From NCBI RefSeq assembly GCF_004078635.1, contig NZ_RZNB01000003.1, positions 372,001 to 436,000 on the forward strand: DNA of 64,000 nucleotides, written 5' to 3'. This DNA comes from Labedella phragmitis. Lineage in GTDB: Bacteria; Actinomycetota; Actinomycetes; Actinomycetales; Microbacteriaceae. Position 1 is the first letter of the stretch. Each line of letters opens with the position of its first letter. Below the pieces are notes generated by a model, which saw only the letters and a list, made by a program, of their open reading frames with translations, made no database searches and was not told where the DNA came from. The translations under genes and the position numbers were made by a program. Shown piece after piece: positions 16,957 through 26,395 of the stretch.

Positions 16957-17855
16957 GCGTGGATCCCCGGGTGTTCGTCCGGATGGTGGTGGTCGTGCGC
17001 GTGTGTCTCGGCCTCGGGCACTCCCACGACGACGACGCGTCCGTGCGAGCGGAACACGTCGACGGGGGATCCGTAGAGCCCGCTCAGGACGTCGCCGTGA
17101 AGCACCTCGTCCGGCGTCCCCTCGCGGAAACGCCCGCCCGCGAGGTAGAGGATGCGATCGACCTTGTCGAGGATCGGGTTGATGTCGTGGGTCACGAACA
17201 GCACGGCCGTGTCATGCTCGCGCCGACGCCGATCGATGAGCTCCGACACACCGCGCTGGTGCGCGAGGTCGAGGCTCAGGAGGGGCTCATCGCACAAGAG
17301 AAGCACGGGGTCGTCGGCGAGCGCCTGACCGACGCGCAGCCGCTGCTGCTCGCCGCCGGAAAGACTCCCGACCGGGCGATCCGCGTATGACGTGGCCCCC
17401 ACCGAGGCGAGGAGTTCGTCGACGCGCTCACGTTCTCCGCGACGCGGAAGCGGAAGGCCGAAGCGGTGACCGTTGACGCCGAGCGCCACGAGATCGCGCG
17501 CGCGGAGCGGTGTTCCGGGCGGTACGAGCTTCTGCTGGGGGATGTACCCGCTCCGGCGATCACCGCGGCGGACCGGAGCGCCTTCCAGGAGGACGCGGCC
17601 TGAATCGAGCGGCTGCTGACCGAGGACGGTCTTGAGGAGACTCGTCTTGCCCGACCCGTTGGGACCGAGGACTGCGACGAACTCCCCCGGCTTCACCGCG
17701 AGGTCGAGTCCGCTCCACAGCGTCCGTTCGCCGAATCCGAGCGAGGCCCGCTCGAGCCGAAGGACGTCGGTCCCGTCCCGTCGCTCGTCGTCCACTCGTC
17801 CATCCAACACCCTCACGGGGTGCTCGTGTGCACGGGGTCCCGCCGGGGCGGTCAT
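16953..17855 (-). CDS. znuC: Zinc ABC transporter ATP-binding protein
   Basis: 300 residues. Walker A GPNGSGKTS, Q-loop YIPQQK, signature LSGGEQQRLRVGQAL, Walker B VLLLCDEP and the H-loop VTHD are all intact. The C-terminus ends in a histidine-rich tail (ETHAHDHHHPDEHPG), unusual for the ATPase subunit and a possible metal sensor or store. ATG overlaps the znuA stop by 4 nt. Confidence 0.9.
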   Translation of the reverse strand: MTAPAGPRAHEHPVRVLDGRVDDERRDGTDVLRLERASLGFGERTLWSGLDLAVKPGEFVAVLGPNGSGKTSLLKTVLGQQPLDSGRVLLEGAPVRRGDRRSGYIPQQKLVPPGTPLRARDLVALGVNGHRFGLPLPRRGERERVDELLASVGATSYADRPVGSLSGGEQQRLRVGQALADDPVLLLCDEPLLSLDLAHQRGVSELIDRRRREHDTAVLFVTHDINPILDKVDRILYLAGGRFREGTPDEVLHGDVLSGLYGSPVDVFRSHGRVVVVGVPEAETHAHDHHHPDEHPGIHA

Positions 17856-18865
17856 CCGATGGCGTCGGTGACGGCCTCGAGGTTCGCGGTCATCCAGCCG
17901 ACGTAGTCGTCGCCCTCGGGAAGCGTCTCGGTGAAGTCGACGACAGGAACGGACGCACCCTCGGCCGCCTCGAGCACACGCTCCGTCTCGGGACCGGTGG
18001 TCTGGGCGTTGTAGGCGAGGAGGGCGACCTCGCCGGACTCGAAGAGATCGAGCGTCTCGGCGAGAACCGCGGGCGACACATCCGTGCCCTCTTCGATCGC
18101 CTCGCTGAAGGCGTCGGGGGTCACGTTGACGAAACCGGCCGACTCGAGGAGGTAGAGCGGGACGGGCTCCGTGATGGCGACGCCGTCGCCGTCGTGCTCG
18201 GCGGCGACGGCGTCGGCCGCAGCTGTCACGGTGCCGAGATCCTCGGCGAAGGCCTCGTAATTCGCCTCGAACGTCTCCGCGTTGCCGGGGTCGATCTCGC
18301 CGAGCTCGTGCGCGATCTCGTGGGCGAGCGCGTCCATCGCGTCGATGCTGTACCAGACGTGTTCGTTGAAGCCCTCGATGTGGTCGTGCTCGGCGTGCTC
18401 CTCACCCTCGGCGTGCTCGTCCTCGGCATGCCCCTCGCCCTCCGCGTGCTCGTCGTCGGCGTGGGCGGTGCTCTCCTCGCCGGGGATGAGGCCGGACAGC
18501 TCCGAGGCGTTGAGGACGACCAGATCCTCGGCGCCGGCCGCGTCGACGAGCGTGTCGACGAACGGGTCGTACCCGCCGCCGTTCTCGATCACGAGAGCGG
18601 CGTTCGAGACGGCCAGCTGATCCTGCGCGGTCGCCTCGTACGAGTGCGGGTCCTTCGCGCCGGAGTCGATGATGCTCGTCACCTCGACGACGTCGCCGCC
18701 GATCGTCGCGGCGATGTCGCCGTACACGTTCGTGGACGCGACGATCGACACGCCCGTGGCGCCGCCCTCATCTCCTCCAGTCGACGGACCGCTCGCAGCA
18801 CAGCCCGAAAGGACGAGCGCGGTGGCGGGAACGGTGAGGAGGAGAGCGGAGAGACGTCGGGTCAT
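17852..18865 (-). CDS. znuA: Zinc-binding lipoprotein of ABC transporter
   Basis: 337-residue cluster A-I solute-binding protein. Lipobox VLSGCAAS at the N-terminus; metal ligands expected in SYEATAQDQ, in HVWYSIDAMDALAHEI and near the C-terminus. Between them lies a His/Glu/Asp-rich loop with repeated HAEGEEHAEHDH-like units, the mark of zinc-type rather than manganese-type proteins. ATG 18865 (MTRRLSALLL) is chosen because the earlier in-frame ATG lies inside the Zur-like box. First gene of the operon. Confidence 0.9.
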   Translation of the reverse strand: MTRRLSALLLTVPATALVLSGCAASGPSTGGDEGGATGVSIVASTNVYGDIAATIGGDVVEVTSIIDSGAKDPHSYEATAQDQLAVSNAALVIENGGGYDPFVDTLVDAAGAEDLVVLNASELSGLIPGEESTAHADDEHAEGEGHAEDEHAEGEEHAEHDHIEGFNEHVWYSIDAMDALAHEIAHELGEIDPGNAETFEANYEAFAEDLGTVTAAADAVAAEHDGDGVAITEPVPLYLLESAGFVNVTPDAFSEAIEEGTDVSPAVLAETLDLFESGEVALLAYNAQTTGPETERVLEAAEGASVPVVDFTETLPEGDDYVGWMTANLEAVTDAIG

Positions 18866-18885
18866 GCCGACGAGTCTACCTGCTA

Positions 18886-18902
18886 TTGACATTCATTATC
18901 AA
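18886..18902. promoter_or_regulatory. Zur-like box of znuACB
   Basis: TTGACATTCATTATCAA, a 17-bp interrupted palindrome (six of eight arm positions symmetric around a central C), 21 nt upstream of the znuA start and overlapping a -10-like GATAAT on the transcribed strand. It resembles the TGATAATGATTATCA-type Zur sites of actinobacteria. The AT-richness is striking against the local GC. Confidence 0.75.
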
Positions 18903-18909
18903 AATACCT

Positions 18910-18948
18910 CGAGGACCGGCGGGGGCATTCAACTCGCATCGGTCCTCG
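18910..18948. terminator. Inverted repeat between the oxidoreductase and znuA
   Basis: CGAGGACCG (18910-18918) and CGGTCCTCG (18940-18948), perfect 9-bp arms, 22-nt loop, directly after the stop of the upstream oxidoreductase gene. It probably terminates that transcript before the znu promoter. Confidence 0.55.
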
Positions 18949-18971
18949 TGGGCGCCACGTAGGTCAAGGAT

Positions 18972-19625
18972 TCAGTCGCGTACCGCCGCGGCGAGCTTCG
19001 CCGGGATCTCCCCTGCCGTCATCCGTGCGCCGTAGGCGGGCTGGTCGCGCTCGAAACGCCAGCTGTCGGCGAGCGGCCCGGCGTCCACGGTGTCGAAGCC
19101 GAATTCATCGAGCAGGTGCGACACGAGGTCCTTCGCCTCGGCGTCGTCTCCCGCGATCGGCAGAGCCCTGCGGTCAGGCGAGCCCGCGGGCAGTCCGGCG
19201 GTCGTGAGGTCCTTGGCCATGATGTTGTTGACGGCTTTCACGACGCGCGAACCGGGCAGGTGCGCCTGCAGCATCTCCGAGACCGTCGTGGACGCCTCAT
19301 CGAGCTCGGTGATGTGCCCGTCCCGCTCGAAGTAGTAGTTGTTCGTGTCGATGACGACCTTGCCGTCGAGCGGCTCGACCGGCACGGCCCTGTATGCCTT
19401 GAGGGGCACCGTCACGACGACGAGGTCGCCCGCCGCGCCCGCTTCGGCCGGCGTCGCGGCTCGCGCCTGCGGCCCCAGCTCCTCGACGAGGGCCGCGAGC
19501 GTCTCGGGACCGCGCGAGTTGCTCATGACGACCGAGTACCCGTGGGCGACCGCTAGTCGAGCGAGCTGTCCGCCGATGTTCCCGGAACCGATGAAGCCGA
19601 TGGTGGAGAGTCCTGTGTTCGTCAT
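18972..19625 (-). CDS. NADPH-dependent F420 reductase-like Rossmann oxidoreductase
   Basis: 217 residues. N-terminal Rossmann motif TIGFIGSGNIGGQLARLAVAHGY, phosphate-binding SNSRGPETL (typical of NADPH), VPLKAYRAVP and VIDTNNYY, then KAVNNI, as in the F420-dependent NADP oxidoreductase family (Pfam F420_oxidored). Many relatives do not use F420, so the true substrate is unknown. ATG 19625 follows GGCGG. Divergent from the hydrolase remnant at 19744. Confidence 0.8.
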   Translation of the reverse strand: MTNTGLSTIGFIGSGNIGGQLARLAVAHGYSVVMSNSRGPETLAALVEELGPQARAATPAEAGAAGDLVVVTVPLKAYRAVPVEPLDGKVVIDTNNYYFERDGHITELDEASTTVSEMLQAHLPGSRVVKAVNNIMAKDLTTAGLPAGSPDRRALPIAGDDAEAKDLVSHLLDEFGFDTVDAGPLADSWRFERDQPAYGARMTAGEIPAKLAAAVRD

Positions 19626-19743
19626 ACCGCCAGTGAACGCGATCGTGCGGGAACGCATTCCCTGCCGCACCGTGTTCCGTCGCCACCCGACCCCGGGCAG
19701 GAACAAGACTGATCGCATCATCCTCCGAGGCGAAAGCGGCACC

Positions 19744-20200
19744 ATGACATCGACCCTCACGACGCCGCGCGGCGACCGCGTCGCCGACGACTTGTACGGC
19801 GAGAGGCCCGAAATCCTCGACATCGAGCGGGAGCTCGAGGCGATCACCGCGCTCATCGACCTCGTCGGGGGCTCGGCCGTCCTCCGCGGCCACTCCTCCG
19901 GCGGGTCCATCGCTCTCGCCGCGGTGGCGCGCGGGCTGTCCGTCGCAGGCCTCGCCCTGTGGGAGACGCCCATCGCGGGAGACCCCGTGGCCGCGCGGGC
20001 GTTCGAGTTCGTGCACCGAGATCACCGTCCCCGTGCAAGCGATGCACGGGGACGGAGACCTTCGACGAGATAATCGCCGCTTCCGCCGACATCGTGGAGC
20101 CGGTACCCGCCGCGGTGAAGAAGATCGTGCCCGGAGCCCGTCATTCGTGGGGGCCCGCTCCCATGGCGGAGGAGCTCGCACGGTTCACATCGCGTCCTTC
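19744..20200 (+). pseudogene. Decayed alpha/beta-hydrolase
   Basis: The first frame reads MTSTLTTPRGDRVADDLYGE, then LDIERELEAITALIDLVGGS and the intact nucleophile elbow GHSSGGS, but the oxyanion-loop region between the two parts is missing. After about 20010 similarity shifts frame (ITVPVQAMHGDGD) and again (TFDEIIAASADIV...VPGARHSWGPAPMAEELARFT). Intact relatives have about 250 residues. At least two internal deletions and two frameshifts make an active enzyme impossible. Confidence 0.8.
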
Positions 20201-20228
20201 GCCGCCTTGCGCGAACCCAACCCCGCGA

Positions 20229-20272
20229 ACGACGAAACGGGCGGCCCTGGTGGGGGCCGCCCGTTTCGTCGT
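20229..20272. terminator. Terminator of the glycine betaine operon
   Basis: Perfect 19-bp stem (20229-20247 with 20254-20272; core ACGAAACGGGCGGCC), 6-nt loop, 9 nt after the proX stop. It is among the strongest hairpins in the window and may also stop read-through from the hydrolase remnant. Confidence 0.9.
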
Positions 20273-20281
20273 CGGTCGAGG

Positions 20282-21178
20282 TCAGCTCGTGAGACCGTCG
20301 ACGTAGTCCTGGTTGTCCTCGATCCACTGCTGCACGATGGGGCCGTAGTCGTCACCGTCGTAGTCGACGAACATGGCCTGCTCGAGCGAGTAGAGCGTCT
20401 CGAGATCCATCTCGAAGCCACCCATCCAGTCGGCGACCTCGGGGAACTCGTCGGCGAAGTCGGCCTTGCCGTAGCTGTGGAGCGATTCCGTGCCGCCGAG
20501 GGCACCCTCGGGGTCCTCGAGCTCCTTCACCGGGTAGGCGGTGTTCGCCCAGTGCGGGTCCCACAGCGTCGCGACGATGTTCTCGCCCGACTCGGTCGCG
20601 GTCTGCAGCTCGGTGAGCATCGCGGCGGTCGAGGAGGTCACGAAGCTCATGTCCTCGAGGCCGTAACCCGGGATGACCTCGTTCTCCATGGCCATCGTCA
20701 GGCCCGCACCCGGCTCGATGCCGACGATCGTGTTGCCGAAGAGGTCGGCGTTCTCCGCGAGCTCGGCGAGCGAGTCGATCGGCGCGTCCTCGTTCACCAC
20801 GACGGTGAGCTTCGACTCGTCGTTCCACGCGCCGAGATCCGTGATGTCGTCGCCGAACTCCTCCAAGTAGGAGGCGTGCGTTCCGGGCAACCACACGTCC
20901 GTCGTCATGTCGTAGTCGCCGCTCGAGAGGCCGGCGAAGACCGGTGCGACATCGGCGTACTCGAGCTCGACGTTGTAGCCCTGCTCCTCGAGCACGGCCT
21001 TCCAGAGCTCGCTCGTCGCGACGGCTTCGTCCCAGCCGTTGAAGACGGCGATGGTGATGTCCTTCGATTCCTCGGCCGAGCCTCCGCCCGCCGAGTCGGT
21101 TCCGCCGGCGCAGCCGGCGAGTCCGAGAAGTCCTGCGGTGGCGACCGCCGCGATGGCGATCCTGCTGTTCTTCTTCAT
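20282..21178 (-). CDS. proX: Glycine betaine-binding lipoprotein (ProX/OpuAC)
   Basis: 298 residues. Lipoprotein signal LLGLAGCAGG, then an OpuAC-type domain with conserved aromatic ligands (FNGWDEAVA, DVWLPGTHASYL, WDPHWANTAYPVKEL). It delivers betaine or related osmoprotectants to the permease. Last gene of proV-proW-proX, with a G-rich 51-nt spacer before it. The acidic surface (many Asp/Glu) is usual for this group. Confidence 0.9.
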   Translation of the reverse strand: MKKNSRIAIAAVATAGLLGLAGCAGGTDSAGGGSAEESKDITIAVFNGWDEAVATSELWKAVLEEQGYNVELEYADVAPVFAGLSSGDYDMTTDVWLPGTHASYLEEFGDDITDLGAWNDESKLTVVVNEDAPIDSLAELAENADLFGNTIVGIEPGAGLTMAMENEVIPGYGLEDMSFVTSSTAAMLTELQTATESGENIVATLWDPHWANTAYPVKELEDPEGALGGTESLHSYGKADFADEFPEVADWMGGFEMDLETLYSLEQAMFVDYDGDDYGPIVQQWIEDNQDYVDGLTS

Positions 21179-21197
21179 TGTTTCCTTTCGTCCCCGC

Positions 21198-21227
21198 GGG
21201 TTCCGGGGGTTGGGGGTTCGGGGGCGG
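21198..21227 (+). other. G-quadruplex-type motif between proW and proX
   Basis: Four G-runs (GGG 21198-21200, GGGGG 21205-21209, 21212-21216 and 21220-21224) separated by 2-4 nt on the plus strand. In the operon mRNA this is C-rich; the G-runs are on the template strand. Confidence 0.5.
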
Positions 21228-21229
21228 TC

Positions 21230-22177
21230 TCAGCCGCCGACGGTCGGCGCCCGGCGGGGGCCGCCCGAGACGACCCCGTCCGCTTCGGTCCGCGCGTCGT
21301 CAGGGGCGGCTGGCTTCTCGTCGACCGAGGTCCTCTTCGCCGAACGCCGCGCTCCACGGGCACCAAACGATGCCGTGACACGGTCGAGGAAGATCGCGAG
21401 GATCACCACGGAGAGCCCGGCTTCGAAACCGAGGCCGATGTCGATGCGGTTGAGGCTCGCGACGACGTCGCCGCCGAGTCCGCCCGCTCCGACCATGCCC
21501 GCGATGACGACCATCGACAGAGCGAGCATGATGACCTGGTTGATGCCGGCCATGATCGTGGGCAGAGCGAGCGGAAGCTGGATCTGGCGCAGGATGCGAC
21601 CTGGCGATGCACCGAAGGCCTGGCCTGCCTCGACAACCTCGCTGTCCACGCCACGGATGCCCAGCTCTGTCAACCGGACACCGGGCGCCATCGCGAAGAT
21701 GATCGTCGCCACGATCCCGGGCACCACTCCCACGCGGAAGAGGATGAGCGCCGGGATCAGGTAGACGAACGCCGGCATGGTCTGCATGAAGTCGAGGATC
21801 GGCTTGATGATCGTCGACGCCGTCTGGGAACGCGCCGCGAGGATGCCGAGCGGGACGCTGAGGATCACCGCGATGAGACTCGCCACGAGGACGAGGGCGA
21901 GAGAGTCCATCGCATTCGCCCACTGGCCGACGAGCTGGATCACGAGGAGCCCGAGCACGGATCCGACGGCGAGCCGCCACCCCTTCACGAAGAAGGCGAG
22001 GACCGCCGCCACGATGATGATCGCCCAGAACGGCGGAGCCGAGAGGACGGAGTCGACGCCGTCGTACAGGCCGAGGAAGATCGTGCGGAGCACGTCGAAG
22101 AGGGGCTGGAAGATCTCGGTGAGGACGTCGACGGCGTCCTCGGCCCAGTCTCCGATCGGCAGACGGAGGTCGTTCAT
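21230..22177 (-). CDS. proW: Glycine betaine ABC transporter permease
   Basis: 315 residues with about six central hydrophobic segments and the BPD_transp_1 EAA loop (EAGQAFGASPGRILRQIQLPLALPTIMAGI). SQTASTIIKPILDFMQTMPAFVYLIPALILF is typical of ProW/OpuAB. The C-terminal 45 residues are polar and disordered. Overlaps proV by 4 nt (ATGA). Confidence 0.9.
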   Translation of the reverse strand: MNDLRLPIGDWAEDAVDVLTEIFQPLFDVLRTIFLGLYDGVDSVLSAPPFWAIIIVAAVLAFFVKGWRLAVGSVLGLLVIQLVGQWANAMDSLALVLVASLIAVILSVPLGILAARSQTASTIIKPILDFMQTMPAFVYLIPALILFRVGVVPGIVATIIFAMAPGVRLTELGIRGVDSEVVEAGQAFGASPGRILRQIQLPLALPTIMAGINQVIMLALSMVVIAGMVGAGGLGGDVVASLNRIDIGLGFEAGLSVVILAIFLDRVTASFGARGARRSAKRTSVDEKPAAPDDARTEADGVVSGGPRRAPTVGG

Positions 22178-23493
22178 GCTTGGCTCCCCTCGATGGTCGC
22201 TTCCGCCTCGTCGGCGAACGAGGCCGTCTGGCGGAGCGTCTCCGTCATGACGGCGACGGGGACCGTCGGCGCCGGACCGACCACGGAGAGCTCCGAGGTG
22301 ATCGCGCTGCTCGTCACGTTGCCGAGGGCGGCGAGGAGCGTCACGCGCGGGATCGCTCCAATGAGACGACCCGCGTCGTCGACGACCGCGACCGGAAGAG
22401 GGCTCTCGGCGGACGGCTCGAACAGATCCACGAGATGCTGCTCCCCCGTGACCGTGGCTGCATCCTGCCGGACGATCGGCATGAGGTCCTTCTCGCCGCG
22501 TTTCACGAGCTTGAGCGCGTCCGTGTCGTGAACGACGCCGAGCAGCTTCCGGCCGTTGCCGACGACGAACACCGCGGAGGTCTGGAGATCGCGCATCGTG
22601 CGCAGTGCCGCCCGGGGGCCGGCCGTGGCCGACAGGACGGAGCGAGCCGGTTCCATGACACCGGCCGCGGTCAGGACACGGGCGCGATCGACGTCCTGCA
22701 CGAACTGGGCGACGTAGTCGTTCGCCGGGTCCGTGAGGATGTCGTCAGGTGTACCGAGCTGCACGATGCGACCGTCACGCATCACGGCGATGCGATCTCC
22801 GAGGAACATCGCCTCGTTCAGGTCGTGGGTGATGAAGACGATCGTCTTCCCGAGCTCGCGCTGGAGCTCCACGAGCTGCTCCTGCATCTCGCGCCGGATG
22901 AGGGGGTCGAGCGCGGAGAACGCCTCGTCCATGAGGAGGATGTCGGTGTCGGCCACGAGAGCGCGCGCCAGACCGACGCGCTGCTGCATGCCTCCGGACA
23001 ATTGCCCGGGGAGCTTGTCCTCCCAGCCGGACAGGCCGACGCGCTCGATCACGCGCTGGGCTCGCTCGTGCCGCTCGGCGGCGGGGATGCCCTGGACCTC
23101 GAGGCCGTATGCCGCGTTGTCGATCACGGTGCGGTGCGGAAGAAGCGCGAAGTGCTGGAAGACCATCGAGACTTTGGTGCGGCGCACGTCGCGCAGCACC
23201 GCCTCCGACACCCCGGTGATCTCGGTTCCGAGCACATTGACCGAGCCGGACGTGGGTTCGAGGAGGCCGTTCAGCATGCGGATGAGCGTCGATTTCCCGG
23301 AGCCCGACAGTCCCATGACGACGAAGATCTCACCGACCTTCACGTCGAAGCTCGCGTCGATGACGGCCGCCGTTCCGAAGCCGGTGACCGATGAGCGTTC
23401 GGCGCCGTTCGCGAGCCGTTTGACCGCTTCCCTCGGGCGACGCCCGAACACCTTGTAGATCCTGTCCGCCCTGATGGCGACGTCGTTCGTCAC
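22174..23493 (-). CDS. proV: Glycine betaine ABC transporter ATP-binding protein with CBS domains
   Basis: 439 residues. ABC domain with Walker A GLSGSGKST, signature LSGGMQQRVGLARAL, Walker B ILLMDEAFSALD and switch His ITHDLNEA. The last 150 residues form a CBS pair (RTMRDLQTSAVFVVGNGRKLLGVV, PLPVAVVDDAGRLIGAI), which in OpuA senses ionic strength or cyclic di-AMP. GTG 23493 is preceded by GGAGAATCA and starts at the conserved RADRIYKVFGRRP. First gene of the operon. Confidence 0.9.
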   Translation of the reverse strand: MTNDVAIRADRIYKVFGRRPREAVKRLANGAERSSVTGFGTAAVIDASFDVKVGEIFVVMGLSGSGKSTLIRMLNGLLEPTSGSVNVLGTEITGVSEAVLRDVRRTKVSMVFQHFALLPHRTVIDNAAYGLEVQGIPAAERHERAQRVIERVGLSGWEDKLPGQLSGGMQQRVGLARALVADTDILLMDEAFSALDPLIRREMQEQLVELQRELGKTIVFITHDLNEAMFLGDRIAVMRDGRIVQLGTPDDILTDPANDYVAQFVQDVDRARVLTAAGVMEPARSVLSATAGPRAALRTMRDLQTSAVFVVGNGRKLLGVVHDTDALKLVKRGEKDLMPIVRQDAATVTGEQHLVDLFEPSAESPLPVAVVDDAGRLIGAIPRVTLLAALGNVTSSAITSELSVVGPAPTVPVAVMTETLRQTASFADEAEATIEGSQA

Positions 23494-23991
23494 TGATTCT
23501 CCGAAACGCGCACGGCGACTCGCCCCGCGGTTCTCCTGGTCTCGCCCGGGCCGAGGCACGTATGCGTTCGCCACTCCCATCGAGCCGTGACGGCGCGCAA
23601 ACTCCTCAAACGGATGTTCCGGCGCTCCGATCACGGCGAATCGGGACGATCGCTGGTTCGGTCATGGGACCGAACCGACGCCCTCGCCATACGATCGCGG
23701 GATCCCGTCGATAGGGCGTCCCGTGCTCTCGCGGACTCAGCTTCCGACCCTCACGGGCCTCGCCAACGCTAACGCGGCTTCGCGACGAGCGCGAACCGGA
23801 GGCCGGTCATGATCCCTCGAATGAGGCCTCCACGGCGACTCAGGGGGCCTGACGGATTCTCCGGAATGACCGCCTCACCAGGCCATTGATCGATCGTTGC
23901 GGATTCGTTACGAGAATTCCTCACCGGGTATGGGTTTGCGGGTCCCCGACCGCCCCCAGCCACACGCGCGGAAACGATCGAGGAGCACCCG
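23494..23991. promoter_or_regulatory. Intergenic region upstream of proV with palindrome
   Basis: 498 nt without a convincing gene. GGTTCGGTC (23655-23663), 4-nt spacer, GACCGAACC (23668-23676) is a perfect 9-bp palindrome 162 nt before proV, suited to an operator. AGGCCTCC/GGGGGCCT and TTCGCG/CGCGAA repeats in 23780-23850 may be the terminator zone of the E2 gene. A 13-codon run ending MTGLRFALVAKPR on the minus strand resembles a methyltransferase C-terminus but is too short to call. Confidence 0.45.
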
Positions 23992-25356
23992 TCACTCGAG
24001 GAGGAGCGCCGGTTCCTCGATGATCGAGGCGACGTCGGCGAGGAAGCGGCTCGCCACGTCACCGTCGACGACGCGGTGGTCGAACGATGCGCCGAGCGTC
24101 GTCACGAAGCGCGGACGGACCTCGCCGTCGACGACCCACGGCTTCTGCTTGATGGTCCCGAGCGCGACGATCCCGACCTCGCCAGGGTTGAGGATCGGCG
24201 TTCCCGTGTCCATCCCGAAGACACCGATGTTGGTGATCGTGATGGTGCCGTGCTGCATGTCCGACGGGGGCGTCTTGCCGTCGCGCGCCTCGAGGGTCTT
24301 CTGCTCGAGCGCCTTCGCGAGTTCCAGGAGGCTCATCGCTTGCGCGTCCTTGACGTTCGGAACGAGCAGTCCGCGCGGCGTGGCGGCCGCGAAGCCGAGG
24401 TTGACGAAGTGGTGGACGATGATCTCTTCGTCCGTCCAGGTGGCGTTGACCATCGGGTTGCGCCGGACCGCCCAGATCATGGCCTTCGCCATGACGAGCA
24501 ACGGCGAGACCTTCACGCCCGCGAAGTCGGGCGAGGCCTTGAGGCGCCGCGTGAACTCCATCGTGCGTGTCGCGTCGACGTCGACGAAGAGCGACACGTG
24601 CGGTGCGCTGAACGCACTCGACACCATCGCGTTCGCGATCGCCTTGCGGACGCCACGAACCGGGATGCGTTCCTCGCGACTGTCGCCCCACTCGGGCGTC
24701 TCGATGTTGCGGAAGACGCTCGCCTGGCTGGCCTTGCGTACGACGTCGTCACGCGTGATCTCGCCTGCGAGGCCGGTGCCCTCGACCTCGGCGAGGTCGA
24801 CGCCGAGGTCGCGCGCGAGCTTGCGGATCGGCGGTTTGGCGATGACGGGTCCAGCGGCCGCGGCGGGCACGGAGGCCGGCGGGGTCGGTCGCCGAGCGGC
24901 GATCCCCTTCTTACGGCGCGACGTGGCGTGTCCGCCGGTCCCGTAACCGACGAGGACCGAGCCCTCGCCGTCTTCGGCGGGAGAGACCGAGGAGGCGGCG
25001 TCCGTCGCGGCCTGCTCGACGTCGTTCGACGGAGCGGCCGGGACCGTCTCGGGAGCGACGGCTCCTGTAGTGGCCGCGGACGCCGACGCGGCGGACTCCG
25101 GCGTGCTCGCTCCGGAGGCCGTCTCGACCGTGAGGATCGGCGAGCCGACCTCGACGGTCTGGCCCTCCTCCGCGAGCACCGAGCCGATGACGCCCTCGAA
25201 CGGCGACGGCAGCTCGACGAGCGATTTCGCGGTCTCGATCTCGACGATCACCTGGTTGACCTCGACGCGGTCGCCCGGAGAGACGTGCCACGACACGATC
25301 TCGGCCTCCGTGAGGCCCTCGCCGACGTCCGGGAGGGTGATGTTCTGCTCGCTCAT
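23992..25356 (-). CDS. 2-oxoacid dehydrogenase E2, dihydrolipoyl acyltransferase
   Basis: 454 residues. Lipoyl domain at 1-78 with the lipoylated Lys44 in [14 protein letters not shown]; a long Ala/Ser/Pro linker; E1/E3-binding domain about 165-205 ([21 protein letters not shown]); C-terminal catalytic domain with the HxxxDG motif in [15 protein letters not shown]. It transfers the acyl group to CoA. One lipoyl domain and an E1alpha/E1beta pair point to a branched-chain type complex. Starts 22 nt after E1beta. No E3 gene is present nearby. Confidence 0.92.
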   Translation of the reverse strand: MSEQNITLPDVGEGLTEAEIVSWHVSPGDRVEVNQVIVEIETAKSLVELPSPFEGVIGSVLAEEGQTVEVGSPILTVETASGASTPESAASASAATTGAVAPETVPAAPSNDVEQAATDAASSVSPAEDGEGSVLVGYGTGGHATSRRKKGIAARRPTPPASVPAAAAGPVIAKPPIRKLARDLGVDLAEVEGTGLAGEITRDDVVRKASQASVFRNIETPEWGDSREERIPVRGVRKAIANAMVSSAFSAPHVSLFVDVDATRTMEFTRRLKASPDFAGVKVSPLLVMAKAMIWAVRRNPMVNATWTDEEIIVHHFVNLGFAAATPRGLLVPNVKDAQAMSLLELAKALEQKTLEARDGKTPPSDMQHGTITITNIGVFGMDTGTPILNPGEVGIVALGTIKQKPWVVDGEVRPRFVTTLGASFDHRVVDGDVASRFLADVASIIEEPALLLE

Positions 25357-25378
25357 GCTGTTGCTCCTGAGGTCGGGA

Positions 25379-26395
25379 CTAGTAGGCGAGGGCGCGATCG
25401 ACGGCCTCGAGGATGCGGTCGGCGTCGGGCAGGAAGACGCCCTCGAGCTTCGCGGGCGGGAAGGGCACGTCGAAACCGGAGACGCGCAGGACGGGCGCCT
25501 CGAGCGAGTAGAAGGCGCGCTCGGCGACCGTCGCGGCGATCTCGGACCCCACCGAGACGTTGCCGGGCGCCTCCTGCGCGACGATCAGTCGGCCGGTCTT
25601 CCGCACGCTCTCGAGGATCGGCGCGTAGTCGATGGGCGCGATCGAGCGGAGGTCGACGACCTCGAGGCTGATGCCCTCTGATGCGGCGAGTTCCGCCGCC
25701 TGGAGCAGCACGCTCACCATGGCGCCGTGCGCGAGCACGGTGACGTCGCTGCCCGTTCGGACGACGCGGCTCGAGTGCAGCGGCACCGCCGGCGCGGCGA
25801 GGTCCACGGCGCCCTTCTGCCAGTAGCGACTCTTGGGCTCGAAGAACATGACGGGATCGTTCGCCGCGATCGCCTCCTGGATCATCCAGTAGGCGTCGTG
25901 CGGAGTGGACGGGCTCACCGAGCGGAGGCCGGCGGTGTGGGCGAAGTACGCCTCGGGGCTCTCCTGGTGGTGCTCGACCGCGCCGATGTGCCCGCCGTAC
26001 GGAACGCGGATCACGATGGGGAACGCCTGGGCGCCCTCGTGCCGGTTCGTGAGCTTCGCGAGCTGCGTCGTGATCTGGTCGAATCCGGGGAAGATGAAGC
26101 CGTCGAACTGGATCTCGCACACGGGACGGTACCCGCGCATCGCGAGCCCGATCGCCGTTCCGACGATGCCGGACTCGGCGAGCGGCGTGTCGAGCACGCG
26201 GTGCTCGCCGTACGTGTTCTTGAGTCCTTCGGTGACGCGGAAGACGCCACCGAGCGTGCCGATGTCCTCACCCATGAGCAGAACGCGCTCGTCCGCGGCC
26301 ATGGCGGCGGCGAGCCCGGCGTTGAGCGCCTTCGCCATCGGCATGGTCTGGAGTTCGCTCGTCGTCGGTGTCGTGACGGTGCCGACCTCGGTCAT
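25379..26395 (-). CDS. 2-oxoacid dehydrogenase E1 beta subunit
   Basis: 338 residues with the transketolase pyrimidine-binding half ([61 protein letters not shown]) and the C-terminal half ([37 protein letters not shown]). Partners E1alpha to decarboxylate 2-oxoacids with thiamine diphosphate. ATG overlaps the E1alpha stop by 4 nt. Confidence 0.92.
   Translation of the reverse strand: MTEVGTVTTPTTSELQTMPMAKALNAGLAAAMAADERVLLMGEDIGTLGGVFRVTEGLKNTYGEHRVLDTPLAESGIVGTAIGLAMRGYRPVCEIQFDGFIFPGFDQITTQLAKLTNRHEGAQAFPIVIRVPYGGHIGAVEHHQESPEAYFAHTAGLRSVSPSTPHDAYWMIQEAIAANDPVMFFEPKSRYWQKGAVDLAAPAVPLHSSRVVRTGSDVTVLAHGAMVSVLLQAAELAASEGISLEVVDLRSIAPIDYAPILESVRKTGRLIVAQEAPGNVSVGSEIAATVAERAFYSLEAPVLRVSGFDVPFPPAKLEGVFLPDADRILEAVDRALAY

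Noticed and set aside
23769-23815. Methyltransferase C-terminal remnant (MTGLRFALVAKPR)
   Set aside because: Thirteen residues are too few to support a gene call.
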